64,000 bases of DNA, from the NCBI GenBank assembly GCA_965218555.1, contig OZ244625.1, positions 2,418,001-2,482,000 of the forward strand. The letters run 5' to 3'. The stretch is from JAPPLB01 sp965218555 (GTDB lineage Bacteria; Acidobacteriota; Terriglobia; Bryobacterales; UBA6623). The notes beneath the pieces are model-generated. The model made no database searches, was not told where the DNA came from, and saw only the letters and a program-made list of their open reading frames with translations. Of this stretch, positions 15,794-25,006 are shown piece by piece; the first letter of the stretch is position 1, and each line of letters opens with the position of its first letter. A program made the position numbers and the translations under genes.

Positions 15794-18208
15794 ATGCAAT
15801 CCAAACAGAAAGCCGGCATACGGCACCTTCCGATGATGCCCATCCGGGACGTCGTCATCTTTCCCCACATGATGACGCCCTTCGTGGTGGGGCGCGAATC
15901 CAGCGTCCTGGCTTTGGAGGAAGCGCTCAACACGGAAAAGAAAATTTTTCTTGCGACGCAACACGATGCGTCGGTGGACGACCCCACACCGGACCAGATC
16001 TACCAGGTCGGCACGATCGTCTCGATCGTTCAGAGCCTCAAACTGCCGGACGGCAATATCAAGGTTCTTGTCGAGGGTGTCGAGCGCGCGCGTCTGCATA
16101 CCGTAACGCAACAGGAGGGTTTCTATCGCGCCACCGTAAAGGTCTATCCCGCTCGCCCGGTCCCCTCGGAAAAAACAGAGGCGCTCAACAGCCGCGTCAC
16201 GTCTTCGTTCGAGCACTATGTCAAGCAGAGCCAGAATCTCAACTACGAAACGATGATCGCTGCGGTCCGCGTCGACGATCCGGGCAAGCTGGCCGACACC
16301 GTCGGGGCGAACCTTCAGCTCACGATCCCTGAGAAGCAGGACCTTCTCGAAATCTTCGATCCCATTGATCGGCTCACCCGCGTGGCCGAGGTGCTCGATA
16401 TCGAGTTGGAAAAACTCAACGTCGACCGCACGATCCAGAACCGCGTCAAGCGCCAAATGGAAAAGGCCCAAAAGGAGTACTACCTCAACGAGAAGATCAA
16501 GGCCATCCAAAAGGAACTCGGCAGGGGCGAGAAAAGCGAGTACGACGAGCTCCGCCACAAGATCGAAGACGCCGGTATGACGAAGGACGCCAAGGAGAAG
16601 GCGCTCACCGAACTGAAACGGCTTGAGAACATGCCGCCCATGTCGGCCGAATCCACGGTTTCCCGGAACTACATCGACTGGTTCCTGGCCGTGCCGTGGA
16701 AGAAGAAGTCACGCGAGATTCGCGACCTCGGATTCGCCGAGAAGGTCTTGAACGAAGATCACTACGGGCTTGAGAAAGTAAAAGAGCGCATCCTGGAATA
16801 TCTGGCCGTGCGCCGGTTGGTCAGGGACCCGCGCGGCTCGATACTGTGCTTTGTCGGCCCTCCCGGGGTGGGCAAAACGTCGCTGGGCAAATCCATCGCC
16901 CGGGCGACGGGCCGCAAGTTCATCCGCCTGTCTCTCGGCGGCGTGCGCGACGAAGCCGAAATCCGTGGACATCGCCGGACCTACATCGGAGCGCTGCCTG
17001 GCCAGATCATCCAGATGATGAAGAAGGCCGGTACAACAAACCCTGTTTTCATGCTCGATGAGATCGACAAGATGTCGACCGACTTTCGCGGAGACCCTTC
17101 CGCGGCGTTGATGGAAGTGCTCGATCCCGAACAGAACCACATGTTCGTCGACCACTACCTCGACGTCGAGTACGACTTGAGCAAGGTCTTCTTCATCGCC
17201 ACGGCGAACGTTCTCTTCACCATTCCGGCTCCGTTGCAGGATCGTCTCGAGATCATCCGGCTGAGCGGTTACACCGAATATGAAAAACTTGAGATCGCTA
17301 AACGGCACTTGATCGCCAAGCAGATCTCGGCGCATGGTTTGAAGAAGACCGATCTCGAGTTCACTGCCCCGGGCATCCTCGCGCTGGTCGAGGAATACAC
17401 TCGTGAAGCCGGCGTCCGCAACCTCGAACGTGAAATCCGCAACATCTGCCGCAAGACCGCCCGCAAGGTCGTTACGCGGGCGAAGAGGGAAAAGAAGAAG
17501 AAGATCGTCGTCAAGCCGGAAGCGTTGTCTGATCTCATTGGCGTCCCGAAGTACCGTGATCTGCGGGCCGAGAAGAAGAATCAAGTCGGCGCGGCCGTAG
17601 GACTCGCTTGGACCGAAGTCGGCGGCCAGCTACTGACCATCGAGGCCACGTTGCTCGACGGCAAAGGCAAGTTTACGACGACGGGCAAGCTCGGCGATGT
17701 CATGCAGGAATCCGCCCAGGCCGCCATGAGCTATGTTCGTTCCCGCTCCCAGGCGCTCGGCTTGCCGAAGGATTTCTATCGCCACCTCGATGTCCATGTG
17801 CACATCCCGGAGGGCGCCATCCCGAAAGACGGCCCGTCAGCAGGCATCACGCTCACGACCACTCTCGTCAGCGCGCTGACCCGCGTCGCGGTTCGGGGCG
17901 ACATCGCGATGACCGGCGAGGTGACGTTGCGGGGCAAGGTCCTTTCGATCGGCGGCCTGAAGGAGAAGCTCCTCGCTGCACACCGGCATGGCATTCATGA
18001 AGCGATCATGCCGAAGGATAACGAGAAGGATCTGCCGGACATTCCCGAACTCATCAAAAAGGATATGAAGCTGCACTTCGTCGAACATATGGACGAGGTG
18101 TTGACGATTGCACTGGTGCATTCCCTGGAAGGGCTCGCGACTCCCTCCGCTCCGCCGCCGGCCGTCGAAGGTACAACTCCCGGCGCCGAAGAAAAACTGC
18201 CGCACTGA
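15794..18208 (+). CDS. lon: ATP-dependent Lon protease
   Basis: An 804-residue cytoplasmic AAA+ serine protease that degrades damaged and regulatory proteins. Domains in order: N-terminal substrate-binding LON domain (LPMMPIRDVVIFPHMM), a coiled-coil linker (about 190-260), AAA+ ATPase with Walker A GPPGVGKTSLGK (about 355) and Walker B FMLDEIDKM, and the protease domain with catalytic Ser682 (PKDGPSAGITL) and Lys725 (GGLKEKLLAAH). Length is family-typical. A TACAAT at 15753-15758 could be the -10 of its promoter. The downstream GTPase gene begins at the base after the stop, so the two are one operon. Confidence 0.98.
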   Translation: MQSKQKAGIRHLPMMPIRDVVIFPHMMTPFVVGRESSVLALEEALNTEKKIFLATQHDASVDDPTPDQIYQVGTIVSIVQSLKLPDGNIKVLVEGVERARLHTVTQQEGFYRATVKVYPARPVPSEKTEALNSRVTSSFEHYVKQSQNLNYETMIAAVRVDDPGKLADTVGANLQLTIPEKQDLLEIFDPIDRLTRVAEVLDIELEKLNVDRTIQNRVKRQMEKAQKEYYLNEKIKAIQKELGRGEKSEYDELRHKIEDAGMTKDAKEKALTELKRLENMPPMSAESTVSRNYIDWFLAVPWKKKSREIRDLGFAEKVLNEDHYGLEKVKERILEYLAVRRLVRDPRGSILCFVGPPGVGKTSLGKSIARATGRKFIRLSLGGVRDEAEIRGHRRTYIGALPGQIIQMMKKAGTTNPVFMLDEIDKMSTDFRGDPSAALMEVLDPEQNHMFVDHYLDVEYDLSKVFFIATANVLFTIPAPLQDRLEIIRLSGYTEYEKLEIAKRHLIAKQISAHGLKKTDLEFTAPGILALVEEYTREAGVRNLEREIRNICRKTARKVVTRAKREKKKKIVVKPEALSDLIGVPKYRDLRAEKKNQVGAAVGLAWTEVGGQLLTIEATLLDGKGKFTTTGKLGDVMQESAQAAMSYVRSRSQALGLPKDFYRHLDVHVHIPEGAIPKDGPSAGITLTTTLVSALTRVAVRGDIAMTGEVTLRGKVLSIGGLKEKLLAAHRHGIHEAIMPKDNEKDLPDIPELIKKDMKLHFVEHMDEVLTIALVHSLEGLATPSAPPPAVEGTTPGAEEKLPH

Positions 18209-18799
18209 GTGTCTGCGGAATTCATCCTGAGCGCTTCGTCCCCGGAGCAGTTCCCGAAGGACGGTCGGCCTGAGGTTGCGTTCATCGGTCGCAGCAACGT
18301 CGGTAAGTCCAGTCTGCTGAATGCCCTCATCCGCCGTGGCGCCGGCAAAGGCGGCGCACCTCGCAAGGAACTGGCGCGGGTGAGCCGCACGCCGGGCCGA
18401 ACGCAAAGCCTGAACTTCTTTCTGCTGGATCGGCGCTTCTATTTCGTCGATCTTCCTGGATATGGATACGCGAAAGCGCCGCGGAAGCTGACCGCGAAGT
18501 GGGGCAAGCTCGCCGAGGGTTACTTGCTGAACCGGTCGCAGTTACGGCTGGTGGTGCTGATCGTCGATCTCCGCCGCGGCCCCACCAGGCTCGATCACGA
18601 AATGAAGGACTGGCTCGTTGCCCATGACCGGACGTACCTCGTGGCCGCATCGAAATCTGATAAATTGAAGTCAGACGAAAGAGCGCGAGCGATTCGCGCG
18701 GTCCAGCAGGCCTTCGGCCCCACCCTGCCTCTGTCCGCCAAGACGGCGGAAGGTGTCCCCGCACTGTGGGACAGCATCTTCAACTCTCTTAAACCCTAA
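18209..18799 (+). CDS. engB: Ribosome biogenesis GTP-binding protein EngB/YsxC
   Basis: A 196-residue TRAFAC-class GTPase needed for large ribosomal subunit assembly. G motifs: GRSNVGKSSLLNAL (G1), SRTPGRTQSLNFF (G2), DLPGYGYAKAP (G3), AASKSDKLK (G4) and LSAKTAEGV (G5). It starts with GTG directly after the TGA of lon (TGAGTG), suggesting translational coupling. The lon-engB order is common in bacteria. Length is typical. Confidence 0.96.
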   Translation: MSAEFILSASSPEQFPKDGRPEVAFIGRSNVGKSSLLNALIRRGAGKGGAPRKELARVSRTPGRTQSLNFFLLDRRFYFVDLPGYGYAKAPRKLTAKWGKLAEGYLLNRSQLRLVVLIVDLRRGPTRLDHEMKDWLVAHDRTYLVAASKSDKLKSDERARAIRAVQQAFGPTLPLSAKTAEGVPALWDSIFNSLKP

Positions 18800-18827
18800 C
18801 TACACTAGCTCGACTTAGAGGTACCCC

Positions 18828-20108
18828 ATGCCTACTCAACAGCAGGAACGGGCCGGCGCGCTCGACTTGGCTTCTCTCAAGGAGATGAACATCACGCAGC
18901 TCAGCAAGCAGGCCAAAGAGCTGGGCATCCAAGGCATCGCAAACCTGCGCAAGCAGGAACTCATCTTCGGCATCCTGCAAGGGCAGGCCGAAAAAAGCGG
19001 ACTCATCTTCTCCGAGGGAGTGCTGGAAACGCTGCCGGAAAGCTTCGGGTTCCTGCGGGCGCCCGAGTACAACTATCTCCCCGGTCCCGACGACATCTAT
19101 GTCTCGCCCTCGCAGATCCGCCGGTTTGATTTGCGTACCGGCGACACGATCTCCGGACAGGTGCGGCCTCCCAAGGAAGGCGAGCGTTATTTCGCGCTCA
19201 TCAAGGTCGAGGCCATCAACTTCGAGCCGCCGGAAGCCACGAAGAACAAAATGCTGTTTGACAACCTGACGCCCCTCTACCCCGAGGGCCGCCTCAAGTT
19301 GGAAACGGCAAAGGGAAACCTCAGCGGACGCGTGCTGGACCTCGTCACGCCTATCGGCAAGGGTCAGCGCGGGCTCATCGTCGCCGCGCCGCGTACCGGC
19401 AAGACGATGCTTTTACAGGCGCTCGCCAATTCGATCACCTCGAATCACCCCGAGGTCGTTCTGATCGTCCTGCTGATCGACGAACGGCCCGAAGAAGTGA
19501 CGGACATGAAGCGCTCGGTCAAGGGCGAAGTCGTCAGCTCGACTTTCGACGAGCCCGCCACGCGCCACGTCCAGGTAGCCGAGATGGTGATCGACAAGGC
19601 CAAGCGGCTCGTCGAGCACAAGCGTGACGTAGTGATCCTGCTCGATTCGATCACGCGCCTCGCCCGCGCTTACAACACCATCGTTCCACCTTCGGGGAAG
19701 ATCCTGTCCGGCGGCGTCGATGCGAACGCCTTGCAGCGTCCGAAACGCTTCTTTGGCGCCGCCCGCAACATCGAGGAAGGCGGTTCCCTTACCATCGTCG
19801 CCACCGCTCTGGTCGATACCGGCAGCCGCATGGACGAGGTCATTTTCGAGGAGTTCAAGGGCACCGGCAACATGGAGATTCACCTCGACCGCAAGCTGGT
19901 CGACAAGCGCACCTTCCCGGCCATCGACATTACCCGCAGCGGAACCCGCAAGGAGGAGCTGCTGCTGTCGAAGGAAGAACTCAACAAGGTATGGGTCCTC
20001 CGCAAAGTCCTCAGCCAAATGCCGACCGTCGAAGCCATGGAGCTGCTGCTCGATCGCATGCGGAGGACGCGGACCAACGCCGAGTTCCTGGCGGCGATGA
20101 CGGCTTAG
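18828..20108 (+). CDS. rho: Transcription termination factor Rho
   Basis: A 426-residue hexameric RNA helicase. The N-terminal Rho-N helical domain (LDLASLKEMNITQLSKQAKE), the RNA-binding cold-shock-like domain (ESFGFLRAPEYNYLPGPDDI, YVSPSQIRRFDLR) and the ATPase core with Walker A APRTGKTMLLQ and the DSITRLARAYN segment are all present; no N-terminal insertion as in some high-GC Gram-positives. An AGAGG precedes the ATG. TACACT at 18801-18806, after the engB stop, may be a -10 element giving a short leader. Confidence 0.97.
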   Translation: MPTQQQERAGALDLASLKEMNITQLSKQAKELGIQGIANLRKQELIFGILQGQAEKSGLIFSEGVLETLPESFGFLRAPEYNYLPGPDDIYVSPSQIRRFDLRTGDTISGQVRPPKEGERYFALIKVEAINFEPPEATKNKMLFDNLTPLYPEGRLKLETAKGNLSGRVLDLVTPIGKGQRGLIVAAPRTGKTMLLQALANSITSNHPEVVLIVLLIDERPEEVTDMKRSVKGEVVSSTFDEPATRHVQVAEMVIDKAKRLVEHKRDVVILLDSITRLARAYNTIVPPSGKILSGGVDANALQRPKRFFGAARNIEEGGSLTIVATALVDTGSRMDEVIFEEFKGTGNMEIHLDRKLVDKRTFPAIDITRSGTRKEELLLSKEELNKVWVLRKVLSQMPTVEAMELLLDRMRRTRTNAEFLAAMTA

Positions 20109-20165
20109 CTCCCGCTCTCAACAGGGCATCGAACACCAACCCTGTTCGGCTACAATCGGTCGGTG

Positions 20166-21152
20166 ATGCTCTGGTTCCATGGCCGTGTTGTTTTCATCTG
20201 CGTCCTGCTAGCGGCGGGTCTCGCTTGTGGCGGGGCTGGCCCGCCCAAGGAAAAGCGTCTTTCGATCGCCGTGATTCCCATGGGCACCACCCACGAGTTC
20301 TGGAAGTCGATTCACGCCGGCGCAACAAAAGCCGCCGGCGAGCTCGACGTTGACATCATCTGGAAGGGGCCGCAAGTCGAAGACGACCGCGCTCAGCAAA
20401 TCTTCGTTGTCGAAGACATGATCGCCCGCCGCGTTGACGGCATTGTCCTGGCGCCTCTCGATCGGACCGGCCTGCGACAAGTCGTCAGCGAAGCGCGCAA
20501 GGCCGGCATTCCAACCGTGGTTGTGGACTCGGGTCTTGAAGGGGAAGAGCACATCAGCTTCGTCGCCACCGATAATCGCAAAGGCGGTATCCTCGGCGCA
20601 CAGCGTCTCATCGAAACGCTTGACGGCAAAGGCAAGATCATCCTGATGCGCGTGATCGTCGGGGCTGAAAGCACCATGGACCGCGTGGAGGGCTTTCTCA
20701 GCGAGATCAAGAAGCATCCCGGCGTCGAGATCCTCAGCGATAACCAGTACGGCGGCGTCACGACCGAGACCGCCTACCAAGTCGGCGAAAACCTGCTCAA
20801 TCGGTTCCCGGACATCGATGGGATCTTCTGCCCCAACGAATCCACCACCTTCGGGATGTTGCGGGCTCTTACTGACTCCGGCAAGGCCGGTCAGGTGAAG
20901 TTCGTCGGCTTCGACAGCAGCGAGAAACTGATCACGGCGCTTGCGGACGGCCACTTGCAGGGACTCGTCCTTCAAAATCCGTTCAGAATGGGTGAGTTGG
21001 GCGTCAAGACCGTGGTTGGATATCTACGCGACCCCACGCAGGCGCCAACCGAACGCATCGACACCGGCGTCAGCGTTGCAACGCCTGAGAACATGAACGA
21101 CGACGAGATCGCTGCTCTGCTTCGCCCCCCTATCGACGAGTACTTGGACTAA
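20166..21152 (+). CDS. Sugar ABC transporter substrate-binding lipoprotein
   Basis: A 328-residue periplasmic binding protein of the ribose/galactose (Peripla_BP_4) type. The N-terminus is a lipoprotein signal with lipobox LAAGLACGG (cysteine about residue 20), followed by the core LSIAVIPMGTTHEFWKSIHA, RRVDGIVLAPLD, VVVDSGLEGEEHISFVATDN, CPNESTTFGMLRAL and KFVGFDSSEKLITALADG. The ATG at 20166 is used; a GTG three bases upstream is possible. TACAAT lies at 20151-20156, close to the start, so the leader would be very short. The ATPase gene follows after 97 bp. Ligand unknown, most likely a monosaccharide. Confidence 0.9.
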   Translation: MLWFHGRVVFICVLLAAGLACGGAGPPKEKRLSIAVIPMGTTHEFWKSIHAGATKAAGELDVDIIWKGPQVEDDRAQQIFVVEDMIARRVDGIVLAPLDRTGLRQVVSEARKAGIPTVVVDSGLEGEEHISFVATDNRKGGILGAQRLIETLDGKGKIILMRVIVGAESTMDRVEGFLSEIKKHPGVEILSDNQYGGVTTETAYQVGENLLNRFPDIDGIFCPNESTTFGMLRALTDSGKAGQVKFVGFDSSEKLITALADGHLQGLVLQNPFRMGELGVKTVVGYLRDPTQAPTERIDTGVSVATPENMNDDEIAALLRPPIDEYLD

Positions 21153-21249
21153 TCTTGTCCTTGCAGAGGGCGTCCGGTACCCTTCGACCATACCGCCCCG
21201 TCGAAAAAGCGACCTTTCGCGGATCCTCCGTTGGGCGAGCCCTTTGAAC

Positions 21250-22776
21250 ATGCCCGCGGCCACCCACGAAACCAACATCGGTCCTCCCCGACTCCTTATG
21301 GCCGGCGTCCGCAAATCCTTCGGCGCCACCCGTGCTCTTGACGGCGTCGACTTCGCGGTTCGGCCCGGCGAAGCCCACGCTTTGATCGGTGAAAACGGCG
21401 CCGGCAAGAGCACGTTGATGAAAGTGCTCAGCGGGGTCTACCGCGCGGACGGCGGCACGATGCAGCTCGATGGTCGTCCCTACGTCCCCGCCAATCCCCT
21501 CGACGCCAGGCAACAAGGCGTCGCCATGATCTATCAGGAACTTGCAATCGCCCCGCACCTGTCCGTAGCCGCCAACGTCCTGCTTGGGATCGAGCCCTCT
21601 CGCCAAGGCCGCCTCGACCACGCCGAAACCCGTCGGCGCACGCAGCAAGCGCTCGAGGACCTGGGACAAAGTGACATTGACCCCGACTCCGCCGCCGGTT
21701 CGCTCAGCGTCGGCGCGCAGCAATTGGTGGAGGTGGCCCGAGCCCTGGTGACGGACGCGCGCATCATCGTTTTCGACGAACCGACCAGCAGTCTCACCCG
21801 CCCCAACGTCGAGCACCTCTTCCAGGTCATTCGCCGGCTCTGCGAACGTGGTGTCGCGGTCGTCTACATCAGCCACTTTCTCGAGGAGGTCGCGGAAGTC
21901 GCCGATTCATTCACGGTCCTGCGGGATGGTAAAACCATCGGATCGGGCACGGTCGGACAAGTCTCGAACGCCAGGATCATCCACTGGATGGTCGGACGCA
22001 AGTTGAACGACATGTTCCCGCGCTTTCCTCATGATATCGGCGAGCCGGTTCTCGAACTGACCGATCTCAAAGCACCTGGCGTCACGTCCGCCTCACTCCG
22101 ACTGCGGCGGGGTGAAGTGTGCGGGATCGCCGGACTCATCGGCGCCGGCAGGACCGAGTTGCTGCGGGCGATCTTCGGCTTGGCACCGGTCCGCGGCGGC
22201 GAGGTCCGCGTCGCGAGCTATCGCGGACCCGCCTCGCCGTCCGAGCGGCTTTCCAACGGCGTCGGCCTGCTCAGCGAAGACCGCAAGGACGAGGGTCTTG
22301 CTCCGTATCTTGCCGTCGAGGACAACATCGTGCTCTCGGACCTCAGCGCCTATTCCCGAAGAGGCTGGCTCGACCGGGGCGCGCTGCGCCGCTCGGCCGG
22401 CGAGTGGATCGACAGATTGCGCGTCAGGACATCCTCGTCCGCCGCGCCGGTCCATTCGTTATCCGGGGGCAACCAGCAGAAAGTGCAGCTCGCCCGGCTG
22501 CTGCATCACGACTGCGATGTCCTGTTACTCGATGAGCCGACCCGCGGCATCGATGTCGCCAGCAAGGTCCAAATCTATGAATGGATCGGCCGACTCGCCT
22601 CCGAAGGCAAGGCTGTTCTCTTCGTGAGTTCGTACATCCCCGAGTTGCTGGGTGTCTGCGACAGTCTGGCCGTGATGCACCGCGGGCGACTCAGCCCCGC
22701 CCGGCCCATTGAGCAATGGACCGAGCACTCGATCATGATGTCCGCCACCGGCGTCAGTAATATAGATTCCACCTGA
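21250..22776 (+). CDS. Sugar ABC transporter ATP-binding protein (two NBDs)
   Basis: A 508-residue protein of the RbsA/MglA/XylG type with two fused nucleotide-binding domains. The first has Walker A GENGAGKSTLMKV, a signature LSVGAQQLVEVARAL and Walker B IIVFDEPTSSL; the second has the degenerate GLIGAGRTELLRA loop usual for this family, signature LSGGNQQKVQLARLL and Walker B VLLLDEPTRGID. It should energise import of the sugar bound by the preceding lipoprotein. The expected permease gene (RbsC-like) is absent from the window; the next genes are a VapBC pair beginning 24 bp downstream. A TTG two codons upstream of the chosen ATG is an alternative start. Confidence 0.92.
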   Translation: MPAATHETNIGPPRLLMAGVRKSFGATRALDGVDFAVRPGEAHALIGENGAGKSTLMKVLSGVYRADGGTMQLDGRPYVPANPLDARQQGVAMIYQELAIAPHLSVAANVLLGIEPSRQGRLDHAETRRRTQQALEDLGQSDIDPDSAAGSLSVGAQQLVEVARALVTDARIIVFDEPTSSLTRPNVEHLFQVIRRLCERGVAVVYISHFLEEVAEVADSFTVLRDGKTIGSGTVGQVSNARIIHWMVGRKLNDMFPRFPHDIGEPVLELTDLKAPGVTSASLRLRRGEVCGIAGLIGAGRTELLRAIFGLAPVRGGEVRVASYRGPASPSERLSNGVGLLSEDRKDEGLAPYLAVEDNIVLSDLSAYSRRGWLDRGALRRSAGEWIDRLRVRTSSSAAPVHSLSGGNQQKVQLARLLHHDCDVLLLDEPTRGIDVASKVQIYEWIGRLASEGKAVLFVSSYIPELLGVCDSLAVMHRGRLSPARPIEQWTEHSIMMSATGVSNIDST

Positions 22777-22794
22777 TTTTCTATATGCTATATT
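22759..22794 (+). promoter_or_regulatory. Putative vapBC promoter/operator
   Basis: AATATAG (22759-22765), CTATATG (22781-22787) and CTATATT (22788-22794) form two direct 7-mers and one inverted copy in an AT-rich island within GC-rich DNA. TATATT ends 6 bases before the vapB GTG, so as a -10 it would place the start of transcription at about the start codon. Symmetric sites here are where VapB proteins usually bind to repress their own operon. Confidence 0.5.
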
Positions 22795-22800
22795 GAAATC

Positions 22801-23052
22801 GTGGCGCTGAGCATCAAACATCCGGAAGCTGACCGCTTGGCGCGCGAACTCGCCGAGGCCACCGGCGAGACCTTGACCGAAACGATAATCCATTCGCTGC
22901 GCGAGCGCCTCCTTCGCGCCAAGGCTCAAAGTTCGAAACCTCGGCTGCTTGACGAGCTTCGCGCAATCCGCGAGCGCTGCACCGCGCTTCCCGTCGTCGA
23001 CGATCGTCCGTCAGATGAGATTCTCGGCTATGACATCGGTCTCCCGGAATAG
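22801..23052 (+). CDS. vapB: VapB-type antitoxin
   Basis: An 83-residue protein of the short VapB (Rv0623-like) family. The N-terminal MALSIKHPEADRLARELAEA forms the ribbon-helix-helix-type DNA-binding part followed by TGETLTETIIHSLRERLLRA; the C-terminal arm with IRERCTALPVVDDRPSDEIL and LGYDIGLPE would fill the toxin active site. The start is a GTG without a ribosome binding site; see the AT-rich element just upstream. The toxin gene starts 2 bp after the stop. Base composition is like the neighbours. Confidence 0.92.
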   Translation: MALSIKHPEADRLARELAEATGETLTETIIHSLRERLLRAKAQSSKPRLLDELRAIRERCTALPVVDDRPSDEILGYDIGLPE

Positions 23053-23054
23053 CC

Positions 23055-23447
23055 ATGGTCATCGACTCGTCGGCGCTGCTGGCGATCCTCCTCGGTGAGC
23101 CGGCCGCGGAACGAATCGAAAAGGCCATCAACGACGACCCCACTCGATTCGTATCGGGCGTTTCGGTAGCGGAGGCATCCATCGTTGTGGAAAGTCGCTA
23201 TGGACCGATAGGCGGCCGCGAACTCGACCTTCTTCTCCACAACGCGGCTATTGAGGTGGTGCCCCTTACTCCCGAGCAAGTCGATTGGGCAAGGTACGCG
23301 GCGCGGGTTTTCGGCAGAGGCCGCCACCCGGCCCGGCTTAACTTGGGTGACTGCTTCTCCTATGCGCTCGCGAGGGTGTCGGGTGAGCCGCTTCTATTCC
23401 AAGGAAAGCGCTTCACCGAGACCGATATTCCGGCAGCGCTGACGTAG
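23055..23447 (+). CDS. vapC: VapC-type PIN-domain toxin ribonuclease
   Basis: A 130-residue PIN-domain endoribonuclease. The four acidic metal ligands are at Asp4 (MVIDSSALLAI), Glu40 (VSVAEASIV), Asp99 (LNLGDCFSYALA) and Asp124 (RFTETDI), all in the standard spacing, so the toxin looks intact. FVSGVSVAEASIVVESRYG and the FQGKRF segment are typical of the Rv0624-like group. It forms an operon with vapB; related VapC proteins cut tRNA or the 23S rRNA sarcin-ricin loop. The pair occupies the place where the sugar permease gene would be expected. Confidence 0.94.
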   Translation: MVIDSSALLAILLGEPAAERIEKAINDDPTRFVSGVSVAEASIVVESRYGPIGGRELDLLLHNAAIEVVPLTPEQVDWARYAARVFGRGRHPARLNLGDCFSYALARVSGEPLLFQGKRFTETDIPAALT

Positions 23448-23477
23448 CCGTTCGAGTCGAGGTTGGCGCACAGGGTC

Positions 23478-24416
23478 TCAGTCGACGACTTCCCGGTAAA
23501 CGTGCGCCGCCGCCATCAGATCTTGTATCGCCAAGCCCTGCGACTCGAACAACGTCACGTCTTCCTCCGAACCGCGCCCTGCCGTTTTGCCGGCCACGAT
23601 CGACGAGACTGCCACGACCCGACCCCAATCGAGCGAGCCCGCCTCGTTAGCCTGAATCAGGTCGCCCGCTTCCATCCGCGCCTGCTCGATGGAGTCCACC
23701 GCGATCACCTTGCTCCGGGCCACCGTATCGGCGCCGACTTCGACTCGTTTCGCATGGTTGCTCCCTGCAGCGTTGATATGGCAACCCGCCGGCACAACGG
23801 ACGCCGCGAACAGAGGCTCCCGCGCCGTCGTGATGGTTACCACGGCATCGCTCTCTGAAACCGCCGCCTCGGCGCTGTCCACCGCCTGCACCGCTATCCC
23901 TAACCGCTCCGACATCTTTCGCGCAAACCCCTCCCGCCGCTCGGGCGACCGGCTGTACACGAGCGTCCTTTCCAGGTCGCGAACCGCAGCCATGGCCTCC
24001 AACTGCGTTTCCGCCTGGAAACCGCTACCGATCATCCCGAGCCGCCGCGCTTCCGGGCGAGCCAAGAAGCGGGTCGCCACGCCCGTCGCGGCACCCGTCC
24101 GAATCTGCCCAAGAGCGTTCGCATCGACGGTCGCCAGCAGCTCGGTGGTTTCGGCGTCAAACAGCAAGACCGCGAATCGCGCCCCGACCCGCGGCCGGGT
24201 CGCATACACTTTCGTGGCGAGGTAGCCGCCCTCGTTGTCGCCGGCCGCCATGTAGTGCAGCCAGGCGCCATTGTCGAGCATTACCCGCCGGCGCGCGTGA
24301 TTCACCGCACGGCCGTCGTCAAGACGCCGGAACGCCTCCTCCACCAGATCGATGGCCCTTGCCATCGGCAACGCTTCCCGAACCTGTTCTTCAGTGATGT
24401 GAATCATTCTGCTCAT
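23478..24416 (-). CDS. Ornithine cyclodeaminase/mu-crystallin family protein
   Basis: A 312-residue NAD(P)-dependent enzyme. The family pattern is seen in GGYLATKVYATRP, TVDANALGQIRTGAATGVAT and the Rossmann motif LGMIGSGFQAETQLEA (about residues 125-140), with HINAAGSNHAKRVE near residue 215. Members include ornithine cyclodeaminase, alanine dehydrogenase and imine reductases such as pyrroline-2-carboxylate reductase; the ornithine-binding aspartate is not certain here, so the substrate is left open. The gene is convergent with vapC (30 bp apart) and has no co-directional neighbour. Confidence 0.9.
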   Translation of the reverse strand: MSRMIHITEEQVREALPMARAIDLVEEAFRRLDDGRAVNHARRRVMLDNGAWLHYMAAGDNEGGYLATKVYATRPRVGARFAVLLFDAETTELLATVDANALGQIRTGAATGVATRFLARPEARRLGMIGSGFQAETQLEAMAAVRDLERTLVYSRSPERREGFARKMSERLGIAVQAVDSAEAAVSESDAVVTITTAREPLFAASVVPAGCHINAAGSNHAKRVEVGADTVARSKVIAVDSIEQARMEAGDLIQANEAGSLDWGRVVAVSSIVAGKTAGRGSEEDVTLFESQGLAIQDLMAAAHVYREVVD

Positions 24417-25006
24417 TATGTCCGGCAGCAGCGAAAGCCACCAGACATCGACATGCCCGCCGGGTTCTCGGCAAGTGCGGCGGACGCCGCGACATCCGAG
24501 AAGGACGTATCACCGATATTTTCCCACTGCTGCTGCACGCGCCATGGCAAGAGTCCGCCGGAACTAGGGCTCGACTGAGAATCTTCGAGTCCGTGCCGAG
24601 CGGCAGCTCCAACCGACCGCTTAGCGAGAAGAGTTCATCGGAAAGTAGCCGGCGTACGCGGGTTGGCGAGGAAGGCCACAGGAGGGGTGTTGCCGAAAAG
24701 CCTCTGCGGTCGACGAAAATGGTACCATCGGCGGCATTCGCAGGCCGGAATGGTGGCGAAAGGAGTAGCGGAACGTGGCAGCAGCGCATAAACGGTTGCC
24801 TGGCAGCCGTGGAGCGCCTACGCTATCCGCGCCCGGAAGGCCCAAAAGGAAATCCTGGTTCGAGGCTGAGGCTGCACTGGGCCCACGGGTTGTTGCGCGC
24901 AAGTTCTTGCTCTCCGGGGCCTTGGGCGGCAAAAAACCGCCGCGTTCACGTCTTGGTTTTGGTTCCGTCCTTCCCGGGGACGCCCTGAACGAGCAGGTTC
25001 GACACT
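24417..25006. other. Gene-free intergenic stretch upstream of trkH
   Basis: No credible protein or RNA gene was found in 590 bp between the divergent ornithine cyclodeaminase-family gene and trkH. A GGCGG-CAAAAAA-CCGCC stem-loop (24925-24941) lies 65 bp before trkH. I looked for the conserved segments of c-di-AMP (ydaO) riboswitches, SRP RNA, RNase P RNA and tmRNA and did not see them. Confidence 0.5.

Noticed and set aside
24593..24988. A 131-codon plus-strand frame upstream of trkH
   Set aside because: Arg/Ser/Gly-rich, no ribosome binding site, overlaps other equally long frames; looks like GC-rich noise.
24720..25000. Possible riboswitch or structural RNA before trkH
   Set aside because: The conserved segments of ydaO, SRP, RNase P and tmRNA could not be found; only a short hairpin remains.
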